A stretch of DNA of 64,000 nt, taken from assembly GCF_947497005.1 (NCBI RefSeq), contig NZ_CANMFF010000001.1, positions 1 through 64,000 on the forward strand, read 5' to 3'. This DNA is from an uncultured Ruegeria sp. Lineage in GTDB: Bacteria; Pseudomonadota; Alphaproteobacteria; Rhodobacterales; Rhodobacteraceae. The notes under the pieces are model-generated. The model was given only the letters and a program-made list of their open reading frames with translations. It made no database searches and was not told where the DNA came from. Shown here piece by piece: positions 8,025 to 15,885 of the stretch; positions within the stretch are counted from its first letter, which is position 1; each line of letters opens with the position of its first letter. A program made the position numbers and the translations under genes.

Positions 8025-8125
8025 ACGGGAGATTTCCTACAACACTAAACAATCTTGGATTGTGTCTTGTAAGTCGGTCAGCATATAGCGCAAGCGAACA
8101 TCAAGTAACTGAACGACGAGGAAAC

Positions 8126-8788
8126 ATGACTCCAACAAGCCATGTAGATGCACCGCAGCAATCAACCAGACTTGAGCGACACAAGGCCTTCTTAAAGAAG
8201 CGGAGTGATCCTGTAGGAAAGGGTTTTGCTATTGGCTGTCTAAATGCAGCATCTGCTCTATTTTTGTATTGGTGGCAAGATGATGGGAAAGAACTGAGCC
8301 GGGGCATCGAAGCTGTCTTCAGCGTCGAAACTCAGGTTTTCTTGTTTGTCATGCTCATGGGAACTCTATTGTTCGTTCCATTGATACCACGTGTGCTACG
8401 GCTAAGCATATTCATCTATGACGCATTTCTTTTCGGACTTTCGTTCTTGTTCATAAACGCACTATTGTTCAGCGTTGTGTCTCTCATTGGTGATGAGCCA
8501 GAGAGAGTAAAATACTTGCTCATAGGACAAGGCATTATTTTCATCGTTGCATCACTAGTGTTCGTGACTATTGGCCCCTTCACCGCCGAAGAAATAGAAG
8601 ACTATGTGACGTCCAAAGGTCGTTGGCGCGCGTTTGGTGGTAAATTCCGAAACTGGTTGTTGTTTTATGCGGTGTGGGTCGCGGCTATAGTGACAGCTAC
8701 ATATTTCGGAAGCGTACAGATTCAAAAGTCACTGAAACAAACAAGCTGTGAATGCTCCGAGTTAGTACCCGCGTCCCCCACTCAATAG
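8126..8788 (+). CDS. Multi-pass membrane protein of unknown function, 220 aa
   Basis: The ATG at 8126 is chosen because AGGA precedes it, rather than the first in-frame ATG at 8060. A cytosolic N-terminal region of about 55 residues is followed by hydrophobic segments at roughly 38-50, 67-90, 98-122, 133-150 and 178-198, suggesting four or five membrane spans, and a short Cys-containing tail. No family is recognised. It lies 177 bp upstream of the TIR gene on the same strand and is cargo of the element. A membrane partner or effector of the TIR protein is possible but unsupported by motif evidence. Confidence 0.75.
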   Translation: MTPTSHVDAPQQSTRLERHKAFLKKRSDPVGKGFAIGCLNAASALFLYWWQDDGKELSRGIEAVFSVETQVFLFVMLMGTLLFVPLIPRVLRLSIFIYDAFLFGLSFLFINALLFSVVSLIGDEPERVKYLLIGQGIIFIVASLVFVTIGPFTAEEIEDYVTSKGRWRAFGGKFRNWLLFYAVWVAAIVTATYFGSVQIQKSLKQTSCECSELVPASPTQ

Positions 8789-8965
8789 CGTCGATGAGGC
8801 TTACGCAAGATCACCCAAACGCGGGCTAATTACAGACCCAATTGGCCGGGGGCCGCATTCCAGCTAAATTTGGCTAGAAATACACGACAAAGCCATACCA
8901 TAACTCGTGCACACCACGCTAAATAGCGCTTGAGCGCAGTCGTCGCACAACATACAGTCTGACCC

Positions 8966-9670
8966 ATGGCAAGATGTACAGCACCAAGACGCGGCCACCG
9001 TACAGCAAGTGGTCGAGCAGCCTGCCCCGCATGCGGGGGCGGAAGTCGTAGTTACGGTAGTAGCTGGGGGTATGGATCATCATACTCATCCCCTTCCTAC
9101 ATCTCTTCAGCGAGCAGCGGCGGCAAAAGGGGCAGCGCAGGCAGTACCGTCAGCAGCAGACCGAGATGGTCCCCGGCAGGCTCGCCTGTATCGTACACAC
9201 CCTCTGAGGTTCGAGCACTAAATCCGATCCGCCAAAGCGTCGAAACTCGCACCCCCCTGCCGGACCCCAGAGACGTCTTTCTATGTCACGCTTGGGACGA
9301 CCGGAGCGGAGCAGCCAAGGAACTGCACGACTTACTTGAATCTCAAGGTGTGTCGGTATGGTTTAGTGAGAAGGACGTCCTACTCGGTTCACCACTACTT
9401 CGCGAGATTGACAAAGGACTCGCAAAATCCCGCGTCGGTATCGTGTTGGTGACCCCCGCGTTTTTGAAGCGCATTCGCGGGGAAGGTATCGCCGACAAAG
9501 AGCTTTCAGTTCTCCTCGCGCGCGATCTGCTCGTCCCGATTGTTCACAACACAACATATGAAGACCTTCGCGATGTAAGCCCCTTACTTGGTTCTCGGAC
9601 GGGGTTGAGCACTGCAGAAGAGCCGATGAGCGATGTCGCAACGAAACTATCTGAACTGATCTCTCTGTAG
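8966..9670 (+). CDS. Stand-alone TIR-domain protein with Cys-rich N-terminus
   Basis: The 234-aa protein starts with a short Cys/His segment (C4, H11, C20, C23; CPACGGG), probably a zinc knuckle, followed by a low-complexity Gly/Ser/Tyr linker and a conserved WSPAGSPVSYTPSEVRAL stretch. From about residue 102 it is a TIR domain: DVFLCHAWDD strand, AKELHDLLESQG helix, VSVWFSEKDV, VGIVLVTPAF, and ADKELSVLL, whose Glu aligns with the catalytic Glu of TIR NADases such as SARM1. Bacterial TIR domains commonly consume NAD or make cyclic ADP-ribose-type signals in phage defence. No SIR2-like or other Thoeris partner is visible next to it. No clear ribosome-binding site precedes the ATG. It is convergent with the integrase gene. 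Confidence 0.9.
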   Translation: MARCTAPRRGHRTASGRAACPACGGGSRSYGSSWGYGSSYSSPSYISSASSGGKRGSAGSTVSSRPRWSPAGSPVSYTPSEVRALNPIRQSVETRTPLPDPRDVFLCHAWDDRSGAAKELHDLLESQGVSVWFSEKDVLLGSPLLREIDKGLAKSRVGIVLVTPAFLKRIRGEGIADKELSVLLARDLLVPIVHNTTYEDLRDVSPLLGSRTGLSTAEEPMSDVATKLSELISL

Positions 9671-9714
9671 GTCAGGACTAAAACCCACCGCTCCGCCGCC
9701 CTGAGTTGCAGAAC

Positions 9715-11328
9715 TTAGGGCGCAAGTGGATCAACCAATTTCAGACTTTCATAAAGGTACGGCATAGCTGCACCGTCGCCGTATCCACTCTCGACAGCAT
9801 CCTTGTTTGCGCGTCCCGTAAGGTATCGGCGATGCGAGTCCGGAATGCCCACATTGTCTGACGCGTCCTGCAATCGGTGCCGAAATGAATGGTGAGACAC
9901 TTTTCGCCCGACAATTTTCAACTGCTCTCGCCTCAGATGACCAAACCTTTTGCCGTAGTTTCCACTGACTCTACCACGCTTGTCGGGAGTCATTTCTTCG
10001 AGCTTTTTAGTATATCGCCCCCACTCTGGAAACGCCCATGCCTCGCTTGGCTCGACGGCTGCGCGGCTTTCGATCACTTGCTTCAAGCCCAATTCAACAA
10101 GCCTCGGATGCACCGGCACCCAACGAACTGTCGCCATACTTTTGGCACGCATCCAAGTGCCTTCATCCGTAATCTGCATCGACCAGATACCATCTAGGTC
10201 CTGAAAATCACAAAGACGAAGCTGGCACACTTCCTGCACGCGCGTTCCATGGTAGGTCGAGATTGTTGGTGCCCACCTGTCAATCGTGGTCGGACCATAC
10301 TGCGGATTGTCTGAAACCCAAACTGCGTCCAAAATCGTTTGCAACTCTGCGGGAGTAAAGGGACGCCGACTTTCCTTCTTACTCGCGCTATGTTTCCGCT
10401 TATCTTTTGGAATCGAATAGTCTCGCCAAGGGTTCTCCGAACGGTAGCCCTGCCCAGCAGAGAACGCCAACAGTGCCTTCATCATCGACACGTACTTATC
10501 CCGCGTCTGGTCAGACAGGGTACTCTTATTATTTTTCTTGGCCCATGCCACGGCCTCAAGGAAAGGCAAGTCGCGGACGAACCGCCCATCAGATACCTTG
10601 CCAGACGTGATCACGGGCAGTCCCTTGATTGCTTCTGCATAATCACGCAAATGAGCTTTAGTTAGTTCAGTGACTGCGATTTCGCCGTTCAATTCTATAA
10701 AACGGCGAACATAGTAGCGCGCAGCATCTGCCGTCTGCGGATCGACAGTGGGTGCCCACTTTACGATCACATCACGCAAGCTAAATTCATCGCCAACCAA
10801 ATCAACGTCCTGCCCAATCTGGCGCAGCGCCCGTCCCCGCGCGTTAGTCTGGGCACGTATAGCCGCTGACGCGGCGCTGTGCTCTGCTTGCTGCATCTGC
10901 AATTCTTCTGGATCGGCAAAATGGTCAATCACGACTTTTCTAGGTGAACCATCCGGCCCATCCTCAATATCGAACTCGCCCGCGTCAGCGGGCTTCCCAG
11001 CTTCAATAAAGGCCAGTGCTTTCTTGTCTCGCTCGTATTCTTTCAAAAGCCCAGACAATCCGCCTGCATTATCCAACAGCGCCTTTTGGTCGGACGGCAA
11101 ATGTCGGGCCAATGCCCGCCAACCCTCTTCGGCCTTGGCCTGTTCAAGCTGCGCATCCATGATTGCACGAATTCGCCGTGCTTCCTTTGCGGCAGCAACC
11201 GGGTCCGTCGATCTGGTGGATTTTTGATAAACATCTTTTCCAGCCCAATGCCCCCTAATCGACTCGGGTATCGCGATTTTCACATGATACCGCCCACGTA
11301 ACTGAATAGTGTCAGCAACCTTCTTCAT
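9715..11328 (-). CDS. int: Tyrosine recombinase / integrase
   Basis: This 537-aa site-specific recombinase integrates the element into tRNA-Leu. The N-terminal region (KKVADTIQLRGRYHVKIAIP) matches the short beta domain typical of alphaproteobacterial integrases. The catalytic region shows the first Arg in YHGTRVQEVCQL, the HHSFRHR box, a LTGRANKDAVESGYG segment, and a C-terminal candidate nucleophile Tyr nearby. The ATG at 11328 is used because GAGGA precedes it; a TTG five codons upstream lacks a ribosome-binding site. The gene points away from the tRNA and is convergent with the TIR gene. Repeats directly upstream may be Int arm sites or an operator. Confidence 0.95.
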   Translation of the reverse strand: MKKVADTIQLRGRYHVKIAIPESIRGHWAGKDVYQKSTRSTDPVAAAKEARRIRAIMDAQLEQAKAEEGWRALARHLPSDQKALLDNAGGLSGLLKEYERDKKALAFIEAGKPADAGEFDIEDGPDGSPRKVVIDHFADPEELQMQQAEHSAASAAIRAQTNARGRALRQIGQDVDLVGDEFSLRDVIVKWAPTVDPQTADAARYYVRRFIELNGEIAVTELTKAHLRDYAEAIKGLPVITSGKVSDGRFVRDLPFLEAVAWAKKNNKSTLSDQTRDKYVSMMKALLAFSAGQGYRSENPWRDYSIPKDKRKHSASKKESRRPFTPAELQTILDAVWVSDNPQYGPTTIDRWAPTISTYHGTRVQEVCQLRLCDFQDLDGIWSMQITDEGTWMRAKSMATVRWVPVHPRLVELGLKQVIESRAAVEPSEAWAFPEWGRYTKKLEEMTPDKRGRVSGNYGKRFGHLRREQLKIVGRKVSHHSFRHRLQDASDNVGIPDSHRRYLTGRANKDAVESGYGDGAAMPYLYESLKLVDPLAP

Positions 11329-11344
11329 CCGCCAATTCCTCAAT

Positions 11345-11378
11345 CGTCACATTGCTTAATGTGACGATCAATGTGACG
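11345..11378. promoter_or_regulatory. CGTCACATT inverted/direct repeats between int and tRNA-Leu
   Basis: CGTCACATT (11345-11353) and AATGTGACG (11358-11366) form a perfect 9-bp inverted repeat with a 4-base spacer; a third AATGTGACG follows at 11370-11378, 12 bp after the second. The set lies immediately upstream of the integrase start and within 60 bp of the tRNA end. This fits arm-type recombinase sites or an operator controlling int. Confidence 0.55.
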
Positions 11379-11435
11379 TTTTTCAAGGCTAAGGCCCTAT
11401 TTTCACGAAGTTCTTTATTTTTATGGGTGAAATAC

Positions 11436-11522
11436 TGGTGCGGTCGAGAAGACTCGAACTTCCACGGGTGTTACCCCACAGCGACCTCAACGCTGCGCGT
11501 CTACCAATTCCGCCACGACCGC
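11436..11522 (-). tRNA. tRNA-Leu (anticodon GAG)
   Basis: Read on the minus strand from 11522, a 7-bp acceptor stem (GCGGTCG with CGACCGC), a D arm (GCGGAATTGGTAGACGC), anticodon stem CAGCG/CGCTG around loop TTGAGGT (anticodon GAG), a long variable arm typical of leucine tRNAs, a T arm (GTTCGAGTC loop region) and an encoded ACCA end are all present, 87 nt including CCA. It is the integration target of the neighbouring recombinase; its 3' end faces the element and is presumably the attachment core. Confidence 0.97.
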
Positions 11523-11663
11523 ACTGCCAGTGACTTGGTAGAGCGGCGTATAGACGTTGGCGCGCGCGATGTGAAGAGGCAAAAACACTCCGGTTTAAAA
11601 TCCTTCGCCGCAGCCTTATCTATCCCGTTGAACAACGCCGTATCGATCTGACAGGAGCCGCAG

Positions 11664-12323
11664 ATGACCTCGACCGACACCCGACCAATTGTTCAGATTG
11701 ATATCGTCTCGGACGTCGTGTGCCCTTGGTGTATCGTTGGGTTTCGTCAACTTGATGAAGCACTGCAGCAACAAGATGTTCTTGCCCGACTTCGCTGGCA
11801 TCCGTTCGAATTGAACCCGAGCATGCCGCCCGCAGGTCAGAACCTGCGCGAACATATTATGGAGAAGTACGGCTCAACCTCGGAACAAAGTCAGCAGGCG
11901 CGGGACAGGCTCACGTCGATTGGTGCCGAGTTGGGGTATACCTTCAATTTCAATGACGACAGCAGGATGGTAAATACGTTCTCGGCGCATCAATTGCTGG
12001 ATTGGGCTGAAGAGCAAGGGCGGCAGCATCCATTGAAATTGGCGCTGTTTGACGCGTATTTCACACAGCAGCACGATGTGTCCGATGTTGACGTGCTGTT
12101 GGCGGCGGTTCGATCCGCTGGGCTGGACGAGAACTTAGCGCGGCAAGCGCTTGAAAGCGGTCAGCATGCAGCACCGGTACGGGAAAAGCAGCAGTTTTGG
12201 ACCAGCAAGGGTATTTCAGGCGTGCCGTCCATGGTCTTTGGCGGAAAATACCTGCTAACCGGCGCTCAGGGAACGGAAACCTATGCGCAGGTGTTGCAAC
12301 GCTGTCTGTCAGAGGCCGCCTGA
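11664..12323 (+). CDS. DsbA-family (FrnE-like) thioredoxin-fold oxidoreductase
   Basis: This 219-aa cytosolic protein has no signal peptide. It opens with a beta strand and the CPWC redox motif (DVVCPWCIVG), followed by the DsbA-type helical insertion (GAELGYTFNF, VNTFSAHQLLDWAEEQG) and the cis-Pro loop GISGVPSMVF near residue 190, closing with FGGKYLLTGAQGTETY. This is the FrnE/YwbO-like branch of DsbA proteins, usually of unknown substrate and linked to oxidative-stress or polyketide thiol chemistry. The start is supported by AGGAG six bases upstream. It lies 40 bp before lipB on the same strand and may be cotranscribed. Confidence 0.9.
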   Translation: MTSTDTRPIVQIDIVSDVVCPWCIVGFRQLDEALQQQDVLARLRWHPFELNPSMPPAGQNLREHIMEKYGSTSEQSQQARDRLTSIGAELGYTFNFNDDSRMVNTFSAHQLLDWAEEQGRQHPLKLALFDAYFTQQHDVSDVDVLLAAVRSAGLDENLARQALESGQHAAPVREKQQFWTSKGISGVPSMVFGGKYLLTGAQGTETYAQVLQRCLSEAA

Positions 12324-12362
12324 CCCCTTTCCCTGACCGATCTGGACGGATATGAGGCCAGC

Positions 12363-13019
12363 ATGGAATGGAAAATCACCGATGGTCTGACCAGCTATGA
12401 CGATGCCGTCGCCTTTATGGAGGCGCGCGTCACGTCGATTGCAAGCGGCGACGCTGAAGAATGTGTCTGGTTACTGGAACACCCCCCTCTTTATACTGCG
12501 GGCACCTCAGCCAAGATCGAAGATCTGACCGATCCGGATCGCTTTCCGGTATACGAAAGCAAGCGAGGGGGCGAATACACGTATCACGGACCTGGTCAAC
12601 GTGTGGCCTATGTCATGCTGGATCTGAACAAGCGCGGGCGCGATGTGCGCCAGTTCGTGAAGCAGTTAGAGGCGTGGGTGATCTCAGCGCTGGCAGAATT
12701 CAACGTGCAAGGTGAGATTCGTGACGGGCGTGTGGGGGTGTGGGTTCGGCGTGACGACAAACCGTTGACGGTGACTGGCAAACCTGCGGAAGACAAGATC
12801 GCCGCCATTGGCCTACGCCTGCGCAAATGGGTCAGTTTTCATGGTATATCGGTGAACGTCGAACCGGATCTGGAGCATTTTTCGGGTATCGTCCCATGCG
12901 GGATCAGTGAGTTTGGTGTGACCTCACTGGTCGATCTAGGACTTCCTGTGACCACGTCGGACCTTGATGCCGCGCTGGAGAAGACGTTCGTCGATATCTT
13001 TGGTCCCTTTGCTTCCTGA
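12363..13019 (+). CDS. lipB: Octanoyl-[ACP]:protein N-octanoyltransferase
   Basis: LipB transfers octanoyl groups from acyl carrier protein to lipoyl domains of 2-oxoacid dehydrogenases and the glycine cleavage H protein, the first step of lipoate synthesis. All signature elements are present in this 218-aa protein: [24 protein letters not shown], the [18 protein letters not shown] segment with the catalytic Lys, and GIVPCGI with the acyl-accepting Cys. GAGG lies five bases before the ATG. Length is normal for the family. Confidence 0.97.
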   Translation: MEWKITDGLTSYDDAVAFMEARVTSIASGDAEECVWLLEHPPLYTAGTSAKIEDLTDPDRFPVYESKRGGEYTYHGPGQRVAYVMLDLNKRGRDVRQFVKQLEAWVISALAEFNVQGEIRDGRVGVWVRRDDKPLTVTGKPAEDKIAAIGLRLRKWVSFHGISVNVEPDLEHFSGIVPCGISEFGVTSLVDLGLPVTTSDLDAALEKTFVDIFGPFAS

Positions 13020-13150
13020 TTCTATCTGATGCTCGCTACGCAGCGAATCGCTGCGTTCCAAGAGGGCAAACAACAATCCGCGCGACTGGCTGGCTCTGTT
13101 TCCTATGCGTACTGCAATTAACCTTGAATACGTCGGATTTAGGGAAGTCT

Positions 13151-13166
13151 TTAAGCAATTCTTAAC
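13151..13166 (+). promoter_or_regulatory. CtrA-type binding box
   Basis: TTAA-GCAATTC-TTAAC matches the full CtrA consensus TTAA-N7-TTAAC. It lies in the 365-bp lipB-HIT intergenic stretch, where no ordinary gene starts downstream on this strand before a terminator about 125 bp away. CtrA is the response regulator that controls motility, cell-cycle and gene-transfer-agent genes in alphaproteobacteria. Confidence 0.55.
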
Positions 13167-13184
13167 TCGGGTAGATACAAAGGC

Positions 13185-13326
13185 ACCGTTAACGAGTAGT
13201 ATGAAACTGCCAATCAAGAGTGAGTGGTATGTTAACCGGTGATCCAGGGCTCGCCCTCGAAATCCGAGAAGTGTTTGGTTACGAGTCTGCCGTTCCGACC
13301 CCAAATCGGAACGGCAATTCTCTTTT
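13185..13326 (+). ncRNA. Candidate small RNA ending at an intrinsic terminator
   Basis: Downstream of the CtrA-type box, a perfect 10-bp stem (GCCGTTCCGA 13289-13298, TCGGAACGGC 13306-13315, loop CCCCAAA) followed by a T-rich tail (AATTCTCTTTT) marks the end of a short transcript not belonging to lipB in any obvious way. Two mini-frames (13 aa from 13201, 36 aa from 13229) exist, but the second runs through the terminator and neither has a strong ribosome-binding site. The 5' end is a guess. It could instead be a distant lipB terminator. Confidence 0.35.
13289..13326 (+). terminator. Intrinsic terminator
   Basis: A 10-bp perfect GC-rich hairpin with a 7-base loop is followed by AATTCTCTTTT. 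It ends either lipB transcription (270 bp downstream of its stop) or the short CtrA-box-associated transcript. Confidence 0.75.
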
Positions 13327-13384
13327 CCCATCCCTGTGATGCCATGTGCCCGTCGTGCCGCGGGCCTTCAGGCGAAACCTCCGC

Positions 13385-13801
13385 TTACAACACGCTTTTG
13401 ATTTTCTCAGCATGCTGAGCGATCAGATCGAAATCGCCCATACTGCCCGGAGGCCGCATTGATTCCCCCTCGTGCCGGGGCAACACGTGAAAATGCAGGT
13501 GAAAGACTTCCTGCCCTCCCGCTGCTTCGTTGAATTGCTGAATTGTCACACCGTCCGCGTTGAACGCGGTCTTAACAGCATGGGCCATTTTCTGCACGGT
13601 TCTCATCACTGCCGCCAATTGCTCGGGCGTCGCATCCAGAACATTGCGACACGGCGTTTTGGGGATTACCAACAGATGCCCGTCCGCGCGTGGCATGATG
13701 TCCATGAAAGCCAACGTCTCTTCATCTTCAAACACTCGGGTAGAAGGAATTTCTTCGCGCAAAATTTTGGCGAAGATGTTGTCGGGATCGTAATCTGCCA
13801 T
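13385..13801 (-). CDS. HIT family nucleotide-binding protein
   Basis: This 138-aa histidine-triad protein is probably a nucleoside phosphoramidate or dinucleotide hydrolase in the Hint branch. Key sequences are the N-terminal DPDNIFAKILREEIP, the FMDIMPRADGHLLVIPK core, and the HLHFHVLPRH triad. The ATG at 13801, preceded by GGAG, is chosen; a longer open frame upstream overlaps the ctaD promoter region and lacks HIT similarity. It is transcribed divergently from ctaD, an arrangement I associate with related Rhodobacterales. Confidence 0.95.
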   Translation of the reverse strand: MADYDPDNIFAKILREEIPSTRVFEDEETLAFMDIMPRADGHLLVIPKTPCRNVLDATPEQLAAVMRTVQKMAHAVKTAFNADGVTIQQFNEAAGGQEVFHLHFHVLPRHEGESMRPPGSMGDFDLIAQHAEKIKSVL

Positions 13802-13988
13802 CTCAGGTCTCCGGATTGCGGGCGTTGACCTAGTACTGAGACCCGCGCCGACACTGGTCAAGGCGGAACTCTGCCAGATCGCTCGCTGCTCCAAGAAGCT
13901 GGGCTTGAAATCCAGTTCTCGACCACCAGATATCCGGTGCTCATGACCCGAAAATCGCGCGGCGGCCCCTTGCCCGCGACAATTAATC

Positions 13989-14002
13989 TTGATCCAGATC
14001 AA
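13989..14002. promoter_or_regulatory. FNR/FnrL-type box upstream of ctaD
   Basis: TTGAT-CCAG-ATCAA is a perfect match to the FNR consensus TTGAT-N4-ATCAA. It lies about 105 bp before the ctaD start and 190 bp before the divergent HIT start. Oxygen-sensing FnrL in Rhodobacterales adjusts respiratory oxidases, so it plausibly modulates the aa3-type oxidase subunit; the sign of regulation cannot be told from sequence. Confidence 0.7.
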
Positions 14003-14104
14003 ACTCGGCCATTGAAGGTCGCCCCCTCGCAATCTAAAACCAGCAGGAATCCCGCGCGTTGGAGAGGTCCGACAGCGCGGTGTAGTTGCAACAGGAGGCA
14101 CCTA

Positions 14105-15763
14105 ATGGCAGACGCAGCCATTCATGGTCACGATCATGAAGACGAGCGCAGCTTTTTCCAGCGCTGGTTCATGTCGACCAACCACAAGGACATCGGGATT
14201 CTGTACCTAGTCGTTTCGGCGCTTGCCGGTCTGATCTCGGTTCTGATGACCGTCTATATGCGGCTCGAACTGATGCACCCCGGTGTGCAGTACATGTGCC
14301 TCGAAGGGTTCATGGCCGATCCATGCACCCCGAACGGACACCTGTGGAACGTGATGATCACCTATCACGGTGTTCTGATGATGTTCTTCGTGGTCATCCC
14401 GGCGCTTTTCGGCGGATTTGGCAACTATTTCATGCCGTTGCAGATTGGTGCGCCGGATATGGCGTTCCCGCGAATGAACAATCTGTCCTTCTGGCTTTAT
14501 GTTGCCGGTACTTCTCTGGGCGTCGCGTCGTTGCTGAGCCCCGGTGGTAACGATCAACTCGGCTCAGGCGTAGGCTGGGTTCTGTATCCGCCGCTGTCGA
14601 CGACCGAGGGCGGCATGTCCATGGACCTTGCGATCTTCGCCGTGCACGTATCGGGCGCCTCCTCGATCCTCGGTGCGATCAACATGATCACCACCTTCCT
14701 GAACATGCGTGCGCCGGGCATGACCCTGTTCAAAGTGCCGCTGTTCAGCTGGTCGATCTTCGTCACCTCGTGGCTGATTCTGCTGTCACTGCCGGTTCTG
14801 GCGGGTGCGATCACCATGCTGCTGATGGACCGCAACTTTGGTTTCACCTTCTTTGATCCGGCCGGTGGCGGAGATCCGATCCTGTATCAGCACATCCTGT
14901 GGTTCTTTGGCCACCCGGAAGTGTACATCGTGATCCTGCCTGGCTTCGGCATCATCAGCCACGTGATTGCCACCTTCGCGCGCAAGCCGATCTTCGGGTA
15001 CCTGCCGATGGTCTGGGCGATCATCGCGATTGGTGTTCTGGGCTTTGTCGTATGGGCGCACCACATGTACACCGTTGGCTTGTCGCTGCGTCAGCAGGCC
15101 TACTTCATGCTGGCCACAATGGTCATCGCGGTGCCGACAGGGGTTAAGGTCTTCTCGTGGATCGCGACCATGTGGGGTGGTTCGATCGAGTTCAAAACTC
15201 CGATGCTGTTTGCCTTCGGCTTCCTGTTCCTGTTCACCGTTGGTGGTGTGACAGGTGTTGTTCTGTCGCAGGCTGGTGTAGACCGCGCCTATCACGACAC
15301 CTACTACGTGGTTGCGCACTTCCACTATGTGATGAGCTTGGGTGCAGTGTTTGCGATCTTTGCTGGTATCTACTTCTACTTCAGCAAAATGACCGGTCGT
15401 CAGTACTCCGAGTTCTGGGGTAAGGTTCACTTCTGGCTGTTCTTCATTGGCGCCAACCTGACCTTCTTCCCGCAACACTTCCTCGGCCGTCAGGGCATGC
15501 CGCGCCGCTACATCGACTATCCCGAGGCGTTCGCGCAGTGGAACTTTGTCTCGTCGATTGGTGCGTTCATCTCTTTCGCTTCGTTCCTGCTGTTTTTCGG
15601 CATCGTGATCTACGCCCTGTTGCGCGGCGCACGTGAGACTCGGAACAACCCGTGGAACGAATACGCGGATACGCTGGAATGGACCCTGCCCACTCCGCCG
15701 CCCGAGCACACGTTCGAGCAGCTGCCCAAGCAGGAAGACTGGGATAAGGGCCACGCGCACTGA
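14105..15763 (+). CDS. ctaD: Cytochrome c oxidase subunit I (aa3-type)
   Basis: This 552-aa integral membrane subunit carries haem a and the haem a3-CuB centre of the terminal oxidase. Visible ligand motifs include [10 protein letters not shown] (haem a His), [17 protein letters not shown] (CuB His and the cross-linked Tyr), [10 protein letters not shown] (CuB His pair) and [14 protein letters not shown] (haem a3 and a His). Twelve hydrophobic spans are expected. The ATG at 14105 has a GGAGG site seven bases upstream; an extended upstream reading frame is ignored. Subunits II and III are not adjacent, as in Paracoccus and Rhodobacter where ctaD is separate. An FNR-type box precedes it and a strong terminator follows. 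Confidence 0.98.
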   Translation: MADAAIHGHDHEDERSFFQRWFMSTNHKDIGILYLVVSALAGLISVLMTVYMRLELMHPGVQYMCLEGFMADPCTPNGHLWNVMITYHGVLMMFFVVIPALFGGFGNYFMPLQIGAPDMAFPRMNNLSFWLYVAGTSLGVASLLSPGGNDQLGSGVGWVLYPPLSTTEGGMSMDLAIFAVHVSGASSILGAINMITTFLNMRAPGMTLFKVPLFSWSIFVTSWLILLSLPVLAGAITMLLMDRNFGFTFFDPAGGGDPILYQHILWFFGHPEVYIVILPGFGIISHVIATFARKPIFGYLPMVWAIIAIGVLGFVVWAHHMYTVGLSLRQQAYFMLATMVIAVPTGVKVFSWIATMWGGSIEFKTPMLFAFGFLFLFTVGGVTGVVLSQAGVDRAYHDTYYVVAHFHYVMSLGAVFAIFAGIYFYFSKMTGRQYSEFWGKVHFWLFFIGANLTFFPQHFLGRQGMPRRYIDYPEAFAQWNFVSSIGAFISFASFLLFFGIVIYALLRGARETRNNPWNEYADTLEWTLPTPPPEHTFEQLPKQEDWDKGHAH

Positions 15764-15780
15764 TCCCGTCCTGATCTAAA

Positions 15781-15812
15781 GAAACCCCGCCCAAATGGCG
15801 GGGTTTCTCGTT
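15781..15812 (+). terminator. ctaD terminator
   Basis: GAAACCCCGCC (15781-15791), loop CAAAT, GGCGGGGTTTC (15797-15807) form a perfect 11-bp stem, 17 bp after the ctaD stop. The stem contains the T stretch, and TCGTT follows. Confidence 0.85.
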
Positions 15813-15885
15813 GCCAGAGCTCCTGGTTCGCCAATTGCGTCAAAATCCGCTATGATACCCCGGCAGATCAGTCGGAGGGTCGGCT

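Larger units (their letters stand above)
1..11435. mobile_element. Integrated genetic element in tRNA-Leu(GAG), left end outside window
   Basis: A tyrosine recombinase gene lies about 100 bp from the 3' end of a tRNA-Leu gene and points away from it, the classic layout of tRNA-targeted islands. Everything to its left differs from the core genome to its right: small overlapping unknown genes, a PrimPol-DUF927 replication protein, a TIR protein, a nuclease-like protein, and several repeats. I searched by eye for a second copy of the tRNA 3' end (attR) between 1 and 9700 and found none, so the element probably continues beyond the left edge. No virion structural, terminase, relaxase or conjugation gene was recognised. 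It could be a phage satellite, a plasmid-like integrative element or a degraded prophage. Confidence 0.75.

Noticed and set aside
12936..13331. 131-aa minus-strand ORF across the lipB 3' end
   Set aside because: It is antisense to lipB and covers the CtrA box and terminator; no domain.
13802..14104. Upstream extension of the HIT and ctaD frames
   Set aside because: Both extensions fall in the shared promoter region; homology and ribosome-binding sites place the starts at 13801 and 14105.
14786..15760. 324-aa minus-strand ORF inside ctaD
   Set aside because: Antisense shadow of a GC-rich conserved gene; rich in Arg/His/Asp with no domain.
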